64,000 nucleotides of DNA from DAOUJI01 sp965224415 (lineage in GTDB: Bacteria; Chloroflexota; Dehalococcoidia; Lucifugimonadales; JAGWBF01). The notes beneath the pieces were generated by a model, which was not told where the DNA came from, did no database searches, and was given only the letters and a program-made list of their open reading frames with translations. The position numbers and the translations under genes are program-made. This document shows, piece by piece, positions 1 through 9,166 of the stretch (within the stretch, counting starts at the first letter, position 1; every line of letters begins with the position of its first letter). Location: contig CBDCZB010000004.1 of the NCBI GenBank assembly GCA_965224415.1, positions 558,001 through 622,000 of the forward strand. The letters run 5' to 3'.

Positions 1-168
1 GGTGCGGCCGTCCAGGTCCCACAGCCTGAGTCCAAGAGCCACTGCCGCAATTAGAAGGAAGAGCGCAAGCTCCCATCCCATGCGGGGCTTTAACCCTTCC
101 CAAACACGATGCGCAAGGGAGGGCCTGGACGCCGAAGCTGTCGGTGTAATGCTAACCTGCTCGGCCAT
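1..168 (-). CDS. GT39/TIGR03663-like membrane protein, N-terminal 56 residues only
   Basis: The ATG at 168 opens a frame that runs off the left edge of the window. The visible 56 residues have a soluble N-terminus, then a hydrophobic segment (about residues 34-48) ending in GLRLWDLDGRT, a pattern typical of the first membrane helix of GT39-type polyprenyl-phosphate-sugar transferases. The start overlaps the end of the upstream DUF2298 gene by 17 bp, so the two are probably translationally coupled. An AGGGA-type ribosome site precedes the ATG. In Chloroflexota and archaea the families TIGR03662 (DUF2298) and TIGR03663 are often neighbours, which supports this assignment. The family call is inferred from so short a fragment plus its neighbour. 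Confidence 0.55.
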   Translation of the reverse strand, partial: MAEQVSITPTASASRPSLAHRVWEGLKPRMGWELALFLLIAAVALGLRLWDLDGRT

Positions 169-2596
169 TTTCCCTGTGAATAACCTCTGACTCAAAGGGC
201 GTTCTCTCGTATATCACTACGCCGCCCCACTGCATGACGGGTTTCAAGAATGAGCCGAATTCGTCCAACTGTAACGGACCATATTTTGACCGTTCCCGCG
301 AACCGGCGTACACGTAGCGTATGTCGTAGGCGTCCAACAGCTGGCGCACTCGTACTTGGTCTCCGCTGGTGTAAATCTCTTCAACGAACCTCTCTCGCTC
401 GCCAAAAACGTCTAGATGGCCCCGCCATTGACGCTGGTGTCCTGGCCAGTTCACCAGCGTGGCCAGTCCGGTGGCTGCGGCGACCCTTCCGAACTCCGTA
501 TAGCTGTCTCCAACGGCCTCTACGATGCGGCCCCTCGGAGCTTCATCCCGCAGCCAGACGACCGCTGCGTATTCGTCGGGACTAAAACGCTTCAGGTAAT
601 CCAGGCCGTCCAGAGAATCCCCGCCGCCGTGGATGTATACGTCTCTAGCCGAGGCCACGGGGAAGTATAACGCTCCAAGAATCAAGACTGCCACTATGCC
701 CAACCACCCGACCTTCAAAATGCTTCCCATACCCGTCGGCACAACGGGCTTGGCTCCAACGGCGGTCTGCTCTACGGTTGTGTCGTCCGATTCATCCTCT
801 GCGTCTGCCGGGCGGCGCCAGACGTAGTACAGACCGGCGGCTGAAACGACGCCCAGCAATATCCACGCCTGGTAGTACACCTTGAAGATGGTGTTCATAC
901 GGGTGCCGAACAGGTCCGACAGGTAAAAGAGCTCGGACCCCATAAGCAGGTAGAAAGCAAGCGCCGCCAGAACAAGCAAATACGACACCGCTGGGTTGGC
1001 CCCGGCGCGTTCCCTAAGAACGAGTGCATAGAGGGCTGCTCCTACGATGACCATCGCCGGAATCAGGCGGGCGAACCTGACGACTATGTCGCCCAAAGCC
1101 GCCCCAACGCCGCCGTCGAAAGGACTCACCGCCAACTTGGCCGCCACCCACAAGACAAAAGGGAGGATGGATATTGCAATCGCCGTACCCAGCAGCCCTG
1201 GGTTCCGGGCCGTAACTCCGGGAGTCCTGAGCCCCTGCTTTATCATGAACCCGCCAACTATGGCCAGTGGAAGCCCCCAAATCATCAGGAAATGAATGGG
1301 TCTGGTGCTCATAGCGTCCTTGACCGGAAGAATTCCCGACGCCTGGCTGCTCAAATCGGCATAGAAGGGCAAGTAGGCAATAACAGCGACTGCCAACACG
1401 GGAACCAGCCACCCAAGCATGGGCGCCAACGCCTGCACACTGATTCCACGGTTCCCAACAGCCTTAGCGGCCGCCGCAATCGCCAATAACGCCGCCATAA
1501 CCGGGAAGTCCCAGATGTTTATGAAAGCCAGCCCTCCCAGGAGCAGCCCTATGGCGATTCCCTCCCACGGACGGGTTAGCAGACGCCTGAAATCTAATTG
1601 CTCTGGAGACAGGAACAAGTTGAGAATCAGGGCAAGGTTGAGGACTAGGAAAGGCAGGGAATTGACGTGGGCATGCAAGTCGCCCAGCAAGAAACTGAAA
1701 AATGGGACCTCGGTGATGGTGTAGTCCAGGCTTACGCCCTCCACCACCGTGTCGATTATTCTAGAAGAGCGCCACCACCAGAAATAGCTGTCGGGAAAGA
1801 ACCCCCGGCTGGCATTGGTGTTTTCGTCCAGGCCCTTTATTCCCAGCCAGTCCCAAAACCCAGCCCCTCCCAAGCCTGCGGCGTTGATTAGCTCGGCTAC
1901 TCCTTCCAGGTTTCCCAGGACTAATATGAACACGGGAGCGGCCAGGGCGAATGGGATGGCCGACTTAATCCCGGCTCCCATGATGCGGACCAAGTTCAAT
2001 GCCAGGCAGAAAGCGCCCCCCGCGGCCAGAGCCGCGATAAGGGCTATGGACAGGTTGTAAGAGACACTGGACGGGATAGCCGTCAGCTTGGTCAGGAAGG
2101 CCATCATAAAGTGGCCGAAATAGTAGTAGCTGATGGAGTGGCCGGACAGCCAGTGGTCTTCAGGAGGGAAACTCTCGCTCTTGACTATCGAGTTGAGAAA
2201 GCCAAAGTCCATGGGCTGCTCGGTGTGGTTTATGGCCGGAGCGAACGACGCCAACGCAACCCATATTAAGAAGAAGGCCAGGAAGACCAGCTCTGCAGCG
2301 ATGATGGCCGTCCGTTCCCGCCTCAAGAAGGCCAGGACATCCGGCCCGTTTCTCCAAAGAATCATGGCCGACGGCACAGCCAGCGCCGCCACGACCACGA
2401 CGGCGGCCCACTGGACGTTGGGGAGGACCCCAGCCAGCCCCAGCGCCCAGAACAGATAGGCCGCAAGAAGCAGGCCAATGGCCTTGGAAAAGATGATTCC
2501 CCGGTCAGGCAGAGAACCAAGCAGCCGGTACGTCATCGGCAGGGTGATGACACCGACGACCTCGATAACGATGAGCCAGATTAGCGCTTGGTGCAA
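152..2596 (-). CDS. DUF2298 (Chlor_Arch_YYY, TIGR03662-like) multi-pass membrane protein
   Basis: An 814-residue protein with many hydrophobic helices along its length. The N-terminal part holds an NHTEQPMDFGF stretch (about residues 123-133) and the family's triple tyrosine in SYYYFGH (about residues 156-162), which gave the family its 'YYY' name. The C-terminal 150 residues form a soluble domain with a VVWLRDEAP segment. The function of DUF2298 proteins is not established; a role in surface glycan or lipid-linked sugar transfer is guessed from their GT39 neighbours. The start is a TTG at 2596; an in-frame stop lies six codons upstream and no ATG is available. It overlaps the next gene by 17 bp. 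Confidence 0.85.
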   Translation of the reverse strand: MHQALIWLIVIEVVGVITLPMTYRLLGSLPDRGIIFSKAIGLLLAAYLFWALGLAGVLPNVQWAAVVVVAALAVPSAMILWRNGPDVLAFLRRERTAIIAAELVFLAFFLIWVALASFAPAINHTEQPMDFGFLNSIVKSESFPPEDHWLSGHSISYYYFGHFMMAFLTKLTAIPSSVSYNLSIALIAALAAGGAFCLALNLVRIMGAGIKSAIPFALAAPVFILVLGNLEGVAELINAAGLGGAGFWDWLGIKGLDENTNASRGFFPDSYFWWWRSSRIIDTVVEGVSLDYTITEVPFFSFLLGDLHAHVNSLPFLVLNLALILNLFLSPEQLDFRRLLTRPWEGIAIGLLLGGLAFINIWDFPVMAALLAIAAAAKAVGNRGISVQALAPMLGWLVPVLAVAVIAYLPFYADLSSQASGILPVKDAMSTRPIHFLMIWGLPLAIVGGFMIKQGLRTPGVTARNPGLLGTAIAISILPFVLWVAAKLAVSPFDGGVGAALGDIVVRFARLIPAMVIVGAALYALVLRERAGANPAVSYLLVLAALAFYLLMGSELFYLSDLFGTRMNTIFKVYYQAWILLGVVSAAGLYYVWRRPADAEDESDDTTVEQTAVGAKPVVPTGMGSILKVGWLGIVAVLILGALYFPVASARDVYIHGGGDSLDGLDYLKRFSPDEYAAVVWLRDEAPRGRIVEAVGDSYTEFGRVAAATGLATLVNWPGHQRQWRGHLDVFGERERFVEEIYTSGDQVRVRQLLDAYDIRYVYAGSRERSKYGPLQLDEFGSFLKPVMQWGGVVIYERTPFESEVIHRENGRAG

Positions 2597-2672
2597 CTCA
2601 ATGCTGTTGGGCTATTTGTTGGGATGAATGGGCCCCAATGGGAGAAGCGGCTTTCGGTCGTCGCAAGGCGTG

Positions 2673-3632
2673 TCAGCCGGAAACCGGTTCCAATATGGCT
2701 TCTACGAACTCTTCCGGATCGAACACCGCCATGTCCTCCAGCTTCTCACCCGTTCCTATGAACAATATAGGCAACCCCAGGCTCTCTCTGATTGCGAGCA
2801 CGATGCCGCCCTTGGCAGTGCCGTCCAGCTTGGCCAGAAACACGCCGGTGCAGCCCACGGCTTCGGTGAAGGACTTGGCCTGGGCAAGCCCGTTGTGCCC
2901 TGTGGTGGCATCGAGAATAAGCAGCACTTGGTGGGGAGCTGCGGAGTCCAGCCGCCCGATCACCCTCACAATCTTCTTGAGCTCTTCCATAAGGTTGGAC
3001 TTGGTGTGGAGGCGCCCCGCAGTGTCGATAATGAGCACGTCGGCTTTCCGCGCCCTGGCCGCCTGGAACGCGTCGAAAGCCACGGCCCCGGGGTCGGCCC
3101 CCTGGCGATGGCTGATAACGTCAACTCCCGCTCTTTCTCCCAGAGCCTGAAGTTGCTCTATAGCTGCGGCGCGGAAGGTGTCCCCCGCCCCCAGCAGCAC
3201 CCGCTTTCCTGCTTGCTCGAAGTGATGGGCCAGCTTGGCTATGCTGGTGGTCTTGCCGGCGCCGTTGACCCCCACCACCAGGACCACCAGGGGCGTTTCC
3301 GAAAGCTCGGTCTCGGCGTTCAAGTCCGACGGTGAATCGCTTTTAAGACCGGCCAGGAGTTCCAGTTTCAGGGCCTCGAACACCTGCTGCGGGTCGTTGT
3401 ATTTCCGGTCGGAGGTGATGGTCCGGAGACGGCCCACCAGGTTCAAGGAAGTTTCGACGCCCACGTCCGCCGAAATCAGGACCTCTTCCAGTTCCTCCCA
3501 TACACTGTCGTCGAGCTGGGACGACCGGAGGACTCCCATGATTTTCCCGAACCACGTGTCCCTGGACTTGCGCACACCCTGCTGGGTGCGCTCTTTCGTC
3601 TCGTTGGGGTCTCTTCTCAGGAACCGTAGCAT
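2673..3632 (-). CDS. ftsY: Signal recognition particle receptor FtsY
   Basis: A 319-residue SRP-type GTPase that docks ribosome-SRP complexes at the membrane for co-translational insertion. The order is a short N-terminal region without the long acidic A domain, an N domain (about residues 20-100) and a G domain with P-loop GVNGAGKTT (121-129), DTFRAAA (151-157), DTAGR (203-207), KLDGTAKGG and the closing GTGEKLEDM...DPEEFVEAIL. All GTPase motifs look intact. The short N-terminus fits FtsY from many non-proteobacterial lineages. The ATG at 3632 lies 15 bp downstream of rnc, so rnc and ftsY form an operon, a common arrangement. Confidence 0.96.
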   Translation of the reverse strand: MLRFLRRDPNETKERTQQGVRKSRDTWFGKIMGVLRSSQLDDSVWEELEEVLISADVGVETSLNLVGRLRTITSDRKYNDPQQVFEALKLELLAGLKSDSPSDLNAETELSETPLVVLVVGVNGAGKTTSIAKLAHHFEQAGKRVLLGAGDTFRAAAIEQLQALGERAGVDVISHRQGADPGAVAFDAFQAARARKADVLIIDTAGRLHTKSNLMEELKKIVRVIGRLDSAAPHQVLLILDATTGHNGLAQAKSFTEAVGCTGVFLAKLDGTAKGGIVLAIRESLGLPILFIGTGEKLEDMAVFDPEEFVEAILEPVSG

Positions 3633-3647
3633 GACGTTTCGATGCGC

Positions 3648-4370
3648 CTAAGTCGGCAATGACCGGAAATGTTGGAACCCGTTTTCCGCAGCCATCTTTT
3701 CGGCGTCGGACTTGCGCTTGCCGTGTCCGTTACCCACAACCTCGCCGTCGACCATGACCTCCACATTGAAGAGCTTTTCGTGGTCGGGGCCTTGGACGTC
3801 GACTAACCTGTATCTGGGTGAATTCATCCCCTGCCGTTGCACCAATTCCTGGAGTCTGGACTTGGGGTCCTCGGGGACTGCTCCTTCAGCCAGAAGGGAC
3901 TCCACCTCATCTCCTATTGCGGCAAGGACGAACCGTTTGGCCGCGTCATGACCGCCGTCCAGGAACAAGGCCCCTACAACGGCCTCGAAAGCCGCAGCCA
4001 GGTTCGACTCCCGCTCCCGGCCCCCGGTGGACTCTTCTCCCTTGCCCAGCTTCAACGATCGGCCCAAGTCCATCTTTTGGGCAACCTTTGCCAGGGAGGT
4101 CCCGCGAACCAGCAAGGAACGCAGCTTGGTCAACTCACCCTCTAGGAGATCGGGCCGCCGCTTGTAGAGCTCGGCGGTGACAATCAGGTTCAACTCGGAG
4201 TCGCCCAGGAACTCCAGGCGTTCATACGACTCCAGGGAGCTTCTCGCAGGCCGAGACTCGTTTATGTAGGAAGGATGCACCAAAGCTTGCGCCAGCAGCG
4301 CAGGGTCTTTGAAACGCAAGTCTAACTGCTTCTCCAACGAAGTACGCTTGAAGGACCAACCTTTGGGCAA
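3648..4370 (-). CDS. rnc: Ribonuclease III
   Basis: Double-stranded RNA endonuclease for rRNA and mRNA processing. The nuclease domain carries the signature ESYERLEFLGDSELN, with the main catalytic Asp in FLGD, and a second acidic cluster as ESNLAAAFEAVVGALFLDGG. A double-stranded RNA-binding domain follows (from DPKSRLQELVQ to the C-terminus). The second cluster normally reads E-x4-D-x2-E; the Asp is Ala here while the final Glu is kept. Two TTG codons could start the gene: 4370 is preferred because CGGAGGGAA lies just upstream, while 4388 has no ribosome site. No in-frame ATG is near the N-terminus. Confidence 0.93.
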   Translation of the reverse strand: MPKGWSFKRTSLEKQLDLRFKDPALLAQALVHPSYINESRPARSSLESYERLEFLGDSELNLIVTAELYKRRPDLLEGELTKLRSLLVRGTSLAKVAQKMDLGRSLKLGKGEESTGGRERESNLAAAFEAVVGALFLDGGHDAAKRFVLAAIGDEVESLLAEGAVPEDPKSRLQELVQRQGMNSPRYRLVDVQGPDHEKLFNVEVMVDGEVVGNGHGKRKSDAEKMAAENGFQHFRSLPT

Positions 4371-4527
4371 TTGTTCCCTCCGGGGCAAAGGTCTCGATGA
4401 CCGATGGTCGCGAGAACGAGCCGTAGGGCATTGGGTTGCGCCTGAAACCGCCCGTGGTGGATTCTATCACCCGATACTTGAATATCAAAGAAGCGGCCCC
4501 GTCATGTCCGCTCCGGTTAGAGCTGCT

Positions 4528-5154
4528 TCACGAACCCGTCGTCGCCAGCATCTCCTCGGTGATTTCGGCCAGCTTCTCCTCGGTCAGGGGGCCTTGCCAA
4601 AACCGGAATATCTCGCCTTCGGCGGTGATGAATGCTGTGGCGGGTATGCCCAGGACCCGGTAATTCTTTATGACATCCTCGTCGTCAGTGTATCCCGCCG
4701 GGAAGGTGATGCCCAGTTCTTCCAGCAGGTCCCTGCCGTCGTCCCTGGCGCCCAGCCCGAACAATGCTCCGACGTCGAGGCCGAACATGTTGATTTGGTC
4801 CTTGTGAGTGTCGTAGAAGGCCTGGAAGTCTGGGAGTTCCGCTCTGCAGGGAGGACAAAGCCCGCCCCAGAAGTTGATCGCCAGGGGTTTGCCCTGGAGG
4901 TCGCTCAGTTCCAGGGTGTCCCCGCCCAGTACCTCCGAGCCTTGGTAGACGTTAATGGTGAAGTTGGGGGCAGGCTTCAGGTTTCGGGACTGGTCTTCCA
5001 CGTCTCTGGTGAAGGTGGGAGTCGGACTGTCACCGTCGGAACCGCCAGAGCCTCCACATGCCCCGGCGACAGCCAACATGCCTACAGCCGCTGCCGCAAG
5101 CAATAGCGCCCCGACAAGTCTCGTGAAACGGACGCGGAGGGTGGACTTCAACAT
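4528..5154 (-). CDS. TlpA/ResA-like thioredoxin-fold lipoprotein
   Basis: About 208 residues. A basic N-terminus and hydrophobic segment end in a lipobox (LAVAGAC), so the protein is probably exported and lipid-anchored. A Ser/Asp/Gly-rich linker is followed by a thioredoxin fold with the redox motif CPPC (WGGLCPPCRAE), and a cis-Pro region GIPATAF near the C-terminus. This matches TlpA/ResA-type thiol-disulfide oxidoreductases acting outside the membrane, for example in cytochrome maturation or disulfide exchange; the substrate is unknown. The ATG at 5154 follows AGGAAGG; an upstream in-frame TTG at 5214 would add 20 residues and spoil the signal sequence. Confidence 0.88.
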   Translation of the reverse strand: MLKSTLRVRFTRLVGALLLAAAAVGMLAVAGACGGSGGSDGDSPTPTFTRDVEDQSRNLKPAPNFTINVYQGSEVLGGDTLELSDLQGKPLAINFWGGLCPPCRAELPDFQAFYDTHKDQINMFGLDVGALFGLGARDDGRDLLEELGITFPAGYTDDEDVIKNYRVLGIPATAFITAEGEIFRFWQGPLTEEKLAEITEEMLATTGS

Positions 5155-5245
5155 GTGTACGAAAACTTCCTTCCTGAAGGACTTTACATCCTTGTGTGGC
5201 CCGACCTTCAGCAAGATAGGACAGGCTTCCTACTTCTTTCTACGC

Positions 5246-6648
5246 CTATGGGCCGCTCCCGGTTCCATGTGTGCCGGAAGGAATCTGCGAGACTATTTCG
5301 AAGTATCTAACCAGCGCCCTAATGCCCCCTGAAGCCTGGCCCCAGTCGAAATGCTCGTTGGGGCCGTGATAGCTGTGCTCCGGAAGGCTGAGGCCTATGA
5401 AGGTTATGGGAGCATCCAGCTGTTCTTGCATGGTCACAACGGCGCCTATGGAGCCTCCCTCCCGGATGAAGGCGGGACTCTTGCCGAATCCGTGACTGAT
5501 GGCGTCCCTTGCGGCATCTGAATATGGCCCTTGGAACTGCCCAAGATAAGGCTTCAAGGAGCCTCCGTCTTCCACTGTCACGTCGGGATTGAGTTCCTTC
5601 ACCCGGCGCCGCAGCAGGTCCATCACGTCGTCGGGGTCCTGGTTGGGCACGAGCCTCATGCTGACCTTGGCCTCGGCTCTTGGGGGCACCACCGTCTTTA
5701 TGCCAGGCCCAGTGTAGCCGCCGGAGATGCCGTGGACCTCGAACGTCGGCTCACACCAAATCCTCTTCACCACCTCGGCCACATCCCGGGTCCGCATCGT
5801 GGTCAGCCCGTGGGCGCTGGTGAACTTGTCCAGGTCGAAACCCGACGCCAGGAAATTTTCAAGCTCATCGTCGGCGACGGGCTCCACTGCTCCGTAGAAC
5901 CCCGGAATCGATACGGCGCCGGTCTTGGCGTCGTAGAGCTCAGCTATTAGTTTACATAATTCACCTATGGGGTTCCTGGCGGCTCCGCCTGTCAGGCCTG
6001 AGTGGGCGTCCTTCTCCGCAGTCTCCAGCAACAGCCGCGCTCCCTGCATGCCACGCAGCCCGTATGGGATGGCCGGAACGTCTCTGGACAGCCACACTGT
6101 ATCGGACACCAGGACTGATCGGTGTTGAGGCCCTCCCGGTTGGACTGGATGAAATCGGCGAAATTGGGGCTGCCGACCTCCTCTTCAAGCTCCCACACGA
6201 ACTGTGTGTTCAGGGGAGTACCCTGCTGTTGGGCATATCGGGCCGCAAACAGCGCCGTCAGCGCCGGCCCTTTATCGTCAGTGCACCCCCGGCCCAGATA
6301 ACGGTCTTCCTCGACGGCAAACGTGAAAGGGTCTCGCACCCATTCAGGCTCTTGGGCGGGCTGGACGTCCATGTGGTTGTAGACGATAAGTGTAGGGTGG
6401 GAAGGGGAAGATCCCATCTTTCCCCAGACAACAGGGTGACCGGCGGTTTCCACCACTTGGGCGTCGGCGCCAAAGCCTCGAAGGACTTGCGCCGCGGCCT
6501 CGGCGCCTCGTCTTACGTCCTTGGCCCGCTCCGGGTCGGAAGAGACCGTGGGTATTTGAACGAGGTCAGCCAGAACGCTCTCGAATTCCCCTCTAGCGTC
6601 AGAAATATAGCTTTCCAGGTCTTTCGCGGGAATTGCGGCGCCCGTCAT
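5246..6648 (-). pseudogene. M20 family dipeptidase/peptidase, one frameshift
   Basis: Two overlapping frames together encode a complete M20 metallopeptidase of about 466 residues. The first (ATG at 6648, GGAGG ribosome site) has HMDVQP, RGCTDDKGP and the EEEVGS general-base/metal region. The second (to the stop at 5246) has DAHSGLTGG, the dimerisation domain and the C-terminal metal site in SLPEHSYHGPNEHF. The frames join near 6118, where removal of one nucleotide turns NTD-(S)-VLVSDTVWL into a wrong-frame tail. All metal ligands are present on either side, so the damage is very recent or a sequencing or assembly error. Confidence 0.85.
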
Positions 6649-6791
6649 GTCAACCCTCCTCTGGCAAGGTGGAAACCGTAGACTATCAGAGGGCCGCTCC
6701 GGTGTCCAGAAACCAGGCTCGCTCCGATTGACTCAAAAATGAAGCCGTTGGTACACTTCCGCCACATTCCGGGCATCCGGACAGGAGGACC

Positions 6792-7721
6792 ATGAGGCCA
6801 CGATTGCTGAGAGCCGTAAAAATCGGGCTTCCTATAGTCGTAGTCTTACTGGTTGTCATCTACGGCCTGGTTTCCTACATGATCGTCTCGGGAATTGCAA
6901 AAGTCGACAGAACCGAACAGGAAGACCACCCCAGCAACTACGACCTGCCCTACGACGATGTAGACTTCGCACCACGCTTCGGAGAGTTGGCGCTAAGCGG
7001 CTGGCATATCTATGACCCCTCAATCGAGGTCGAAGAGCGGCCCACGGTCATTATTGTCCACGGCGTCAACAGCAACAGAGCCGGGGGCAATCGAGTGGCG
7101 TTGGCGGCTCTGCTGTTCGCTAGAGGCTATGACAGTCTTCTCTTTGACTTGAGGGCCCACGGGCTCTCGGAGGGAGACAACTCCACCTACGGACACGAAG
7201 AGCGGTGGGACGTGTTGGGAGCGTTCGACTATCTGATGCACAGCGGCGTGGCCGAGCAACACGTCGCAGTGCTAGGAGTGTCTATGGGCGCCGGAGCTGC
7301 CCTGATAGCATTGACCGAGGAACCCCGCATCAGGGCCCTGGTGGTGGACGGGCCCTACGCCAACGCTTCGGAGCTTGTGAACAGGGAAGCCGCTCGCAGG
7401 ACTCCTCTACCCCAGTGGATTATGCCGGTCTTCAACCCTACCATAAAGATTATGGGCGGCGGGATATATGGCGTGGACATAAGCGCGCTCAAACCAGAGG
7501 AATCCGCCCGGAACATACTAAACCCAATACTGGTCATACATGGAGACGGAGACGAGCGAGTGCCCGTCGAACACGGAATCAGGGTCCACCGGAACGCCCA
7601 CCCCGACAGCCAGATTTGGATCGTTCCCGGAGTCGAACATGCGGCGGCCTTCGAGAACCACCCGGCTGAGTACGTGGACAGGGTGACAGAATATCTCGAG
7701 TCCCGCTTGGGCGCACGATAA
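6792..7721 (+). CDS. Membrane-anchored alpha/beta hydrolase
   Basis: A 309-residue alpha/beta hydrolase with an N-terminal membrane helix (about residues 13-33), so the catalytic domain is probably held at the outer face. An oxyanion-loop HGVNSNRAG is followed by the nucleophile elbow GVSMGAG (Ser), the acid in VIHGDGDERVP and the catalytic His in VPGVEHAAAF, in the usual order. It resembles the 'alpha/beta hydrolase with N-terminal TM, YqkD/Esterase_713-like' group; the substrate cannot be told. The ATG at 6792 has AGGAGG 6 bp upstream. It is divergent from the M20 gene and convergent with the ferredoxin gene. Confidence 0.88.
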   Translation: MRPRLLRAVKIGLPIVVVLLVVIYGLVSYMIVSGIAKVDRTEQEDHPSNYDLPYDDVDFAPRFGELALSGWHIYDPSIEVEERPTVIIVHGVNSNRAGGNRVALAALLFARGYDSLLFDLRAHGLSEGDNSTYGHEERWDVLGAFDYLMHSGVAEQHVAVLGVSMGAGAALIALTEEPRIRALVVDGPYANASELVNREAARRTPLPQWIMPVFNPTIKIMGGGIYGVDISALKPEESARNILNPILVIHGDGDERVPVEHGIRVHRNAHPDSQIWIVPGVEHAAAFENHPAEYVDRVTEYLESRLGAR

Positions 7722-7752
7722 AAGGGCACGCCTCCAAAGAGACGCACCCTTT
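7721..7752. terminator. Bidirectional hairpin between convergent genes
   Basis: An imperfect inverted repeat with arms 7721-7734 and 7739-7752 (AAAGGGCACGCCTC against GAGACGCACCCTTT, three mismatches) lies immediately after the hydrolase stop. On the minus strand it is followed by four T, as expected for an intrinsic terminator of the ferredoxin transcript. Confidence 0.45.
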
Positions 7753-7782
7753 CAACAACGGCTTAAGGTATTGCCGGCGGAG

Positions 7783-8055
7783 TTATCTGGTGTTCTTCAG
7801 CGTAGACGGGTCCCGCTCTTTGAAGTAGTCATAGTTCTTCCCGATGTATTCGGCCCACTCGGTGGGGACCGAGTCCTCGGCGAATATGGCCGTTACGGGG
7901 CACACCGGCTCACAGGCCGCACAGTCGATGCACTCGTCGGGGTGGATGTAGTACATGTCGTCTTCGTCAGTGGTGTATATGCAGTCCACCGGGCAGACAT
8001 CCACACACGCTGCATCCTTTACGCCCACACACGGTTCTGCAATGATGTAAGTCAT
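7783..8055 (-). CDS. 2x[4Fe-4S] ferredoxin
   Basis: A 90-residue low-potential electron carrier. It has two cysteine clusters: CVGVKDAACVDVCPVDCIY near the N-terminus, with the insertion typical of seven- and eight-iron ferredoxins, and CIDCAACEPVCPVTAIF in the middle. A C-terminal helix of about 25 residues ends the protein. This is the common housekeeping FdxA-like type. The second cluster has the full CxxCxxCxxxCP; in the first, CxxxxxxxCxxxCPxxC could hold either a 3Fe or a 4Fe cluster. The ATG at 8055 is preferred over an upstream TTG at 8076, which would add seven atypical residues and cover the GGAGG site. Confidence 0.93.
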   Translation of the reverse strand: MTYIIAEPCVGVKDAACVDVCPVDCIYTTDEDDMYYIHPDECIDCAACEPVCPVTAIFAEDSVPTEWAEYIGKNYDYFKERDPSTLKNTR

Positions 8056-8130
8056 CTTTTCAACGGACCTCCGCAAGAATCAGTGTCCCCCAGTCGTGCG
8101 TGGAACCCTCCACGTTAACCAAGGGCCAAT

Positions 8131-8158
8131 AGTATAACATGGGTTTACCGTCTGTGCA
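8131..8158 (-). promoter_or_regulatory. Candidate promoter of the ferredoxin gene
   Basis: On the minus strand TGCACA (8158-8153) and TATACT (8136-8131) are separated by 16 bp and lie about 75 bp upstream of the ferredoxin ATG. The -10 matches the sigma-70 consensus in five of six bases; the -35 is weak. Nothing else convincing lies between 8056 and 8244. Confidence 0.35.
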
Positions 8159-8244
8159 GGGGAACAGTGGGCCGGAGTGGACAAAATCAAGAACCGGGGC
8201 CGATTCTCGGGTCACTCCATCGCTCGGCATGGAGACCGTGTACG

Positions 8245-8713
8245 TCAACGCCGTCTCTCGTCTCCAAGCACTTCGATGCCCTCCACGAAGTTGCGGATGA
8301 GCGCCTTGTGCTCAGGGAACGCCCCCTCTTGCGAGGCGACGAGACGATAGATGTCGGCGACCGCGTCCATCCGTCGGATCAGCAACGCGAGCCACTCTCG
8401 CGACACATGATAGGCGCGCACGAAGTCCGAGGGAGTCGCAAATCCGAGGACACCCGGCAGCCTCGCCGATGCCATTGGCCGTCAGGTAGTATCTCTGGCT
8501 CGAAGGCAGTTGGGCAGTGCCGTGACTCACGCGCCCGGCGATGCCATCGGCCAGCAGGTCGGTCAGGGCTCGGTGGACAGTCGCGTGGGCCTCGCCGAGG
8601 ACTCCCGCCAGTCCCGCCGTGTCGATGAACGGCATCCGGCTGAGGGCGTCGAGCAGCTGTAGGTCGGAGAGCGCCATACGTCCAGCGTAGCAAAAGAGGG
8701 GCGCGCTGTGCAT
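8245..8713 (-). pseudogene. Broken winged-helix / replication-relaxation-like protein fragment
   Basis: Two frames joined by a frameshift near 8460 match the first part of the intact protein at 17736-19391. Shared positions include MPFIDTAGLAGVLG against MPLLDRTEMVAVTG, then PSSQRYYLTANGIG against PSSTQRFHLTAAGLG, and IRRMDAVADIYRLVAS against MGRLDSLAAIYRLAAA. The rest of the roughly 550-residue parent is missing: the frame stops at 8245. It is therefore a decayed fragment from an element related to the one starting at 13.3 kb. Confidence 0.7.
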
Positions 8714-8756
8714 CCGTCACATGGCAGTGCCGGTGTGTGGGAAGGCAGCGGACGCC

Positions 8757-8908
8757 GTTCTCCTGGGCCGAGTTCATGGCCGAGGAGCCGGTCAAGTCCA
8801 AGGTCCGCAGCCGCGTCCCTGTTCGAGTGGGCGTACACCTTGGTGCAGGCTCTGGAGATGGATCCGGTCGGCGCGGGGCGCTAGGCCAGAAGACACAGGG
8901 GGAGGATG
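8757..8908 (+). pseudogene. Remnant of the 3' end of the element helicase gene
   Basis: This stretch aligns on the plus strand with 44763-44922, the last codons and 3' flank of the intact helicase gene. Shared blocks are TTCTCCTGGGC, GAGTTCATGGCCGAGGAGCC, CCCTGTTCGAGTGGGCG and CCGGTCGGCGCGGG, then a G-rich tail GGGGGAGGAT. Short deletions put it out of frame. It shows that a copy of the same gene once lay here. Between 8909 and 9166 no further gene was recognised. Confidence 0.7.
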
Positions 8909-9166
8909 ACATGACGGTTGACACGGTTCAGCCGCAGGCGGCGAGTATCATCAGCAGAACCGGCGCGATGGCGGGCAGCAACAACGCTCTTAGATCTGGA
9001 GCAGCTCGCTAAGTCGGAAGAGCCGCCGAGCGGAAGAAGCAGAAGCCGTCATGAAAGAGGGTGAGGAGCTTCGGACCCGGCTACCTGCGCCGCTTTGCTA
9101 TCCGGGACCAATTCAGGCCGCTATGCGCGCTCCGCGCTCTTCACGCCTAAGTCGCGGACGTGGTGC

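Noticed and set aside
8060..8248. 62-codon minus-strand frame between the ferredoxin and the broken winged-helix gene
   Set aside because: It covers the probable ferredoxin promoter, has no ribosome site and shows no similarity that could be recognised.
8909..9012. Small frame starting ATG 8911 after the helicase remnant
   Set aside because: About 33 codons, no domain, within decayed element DNA.
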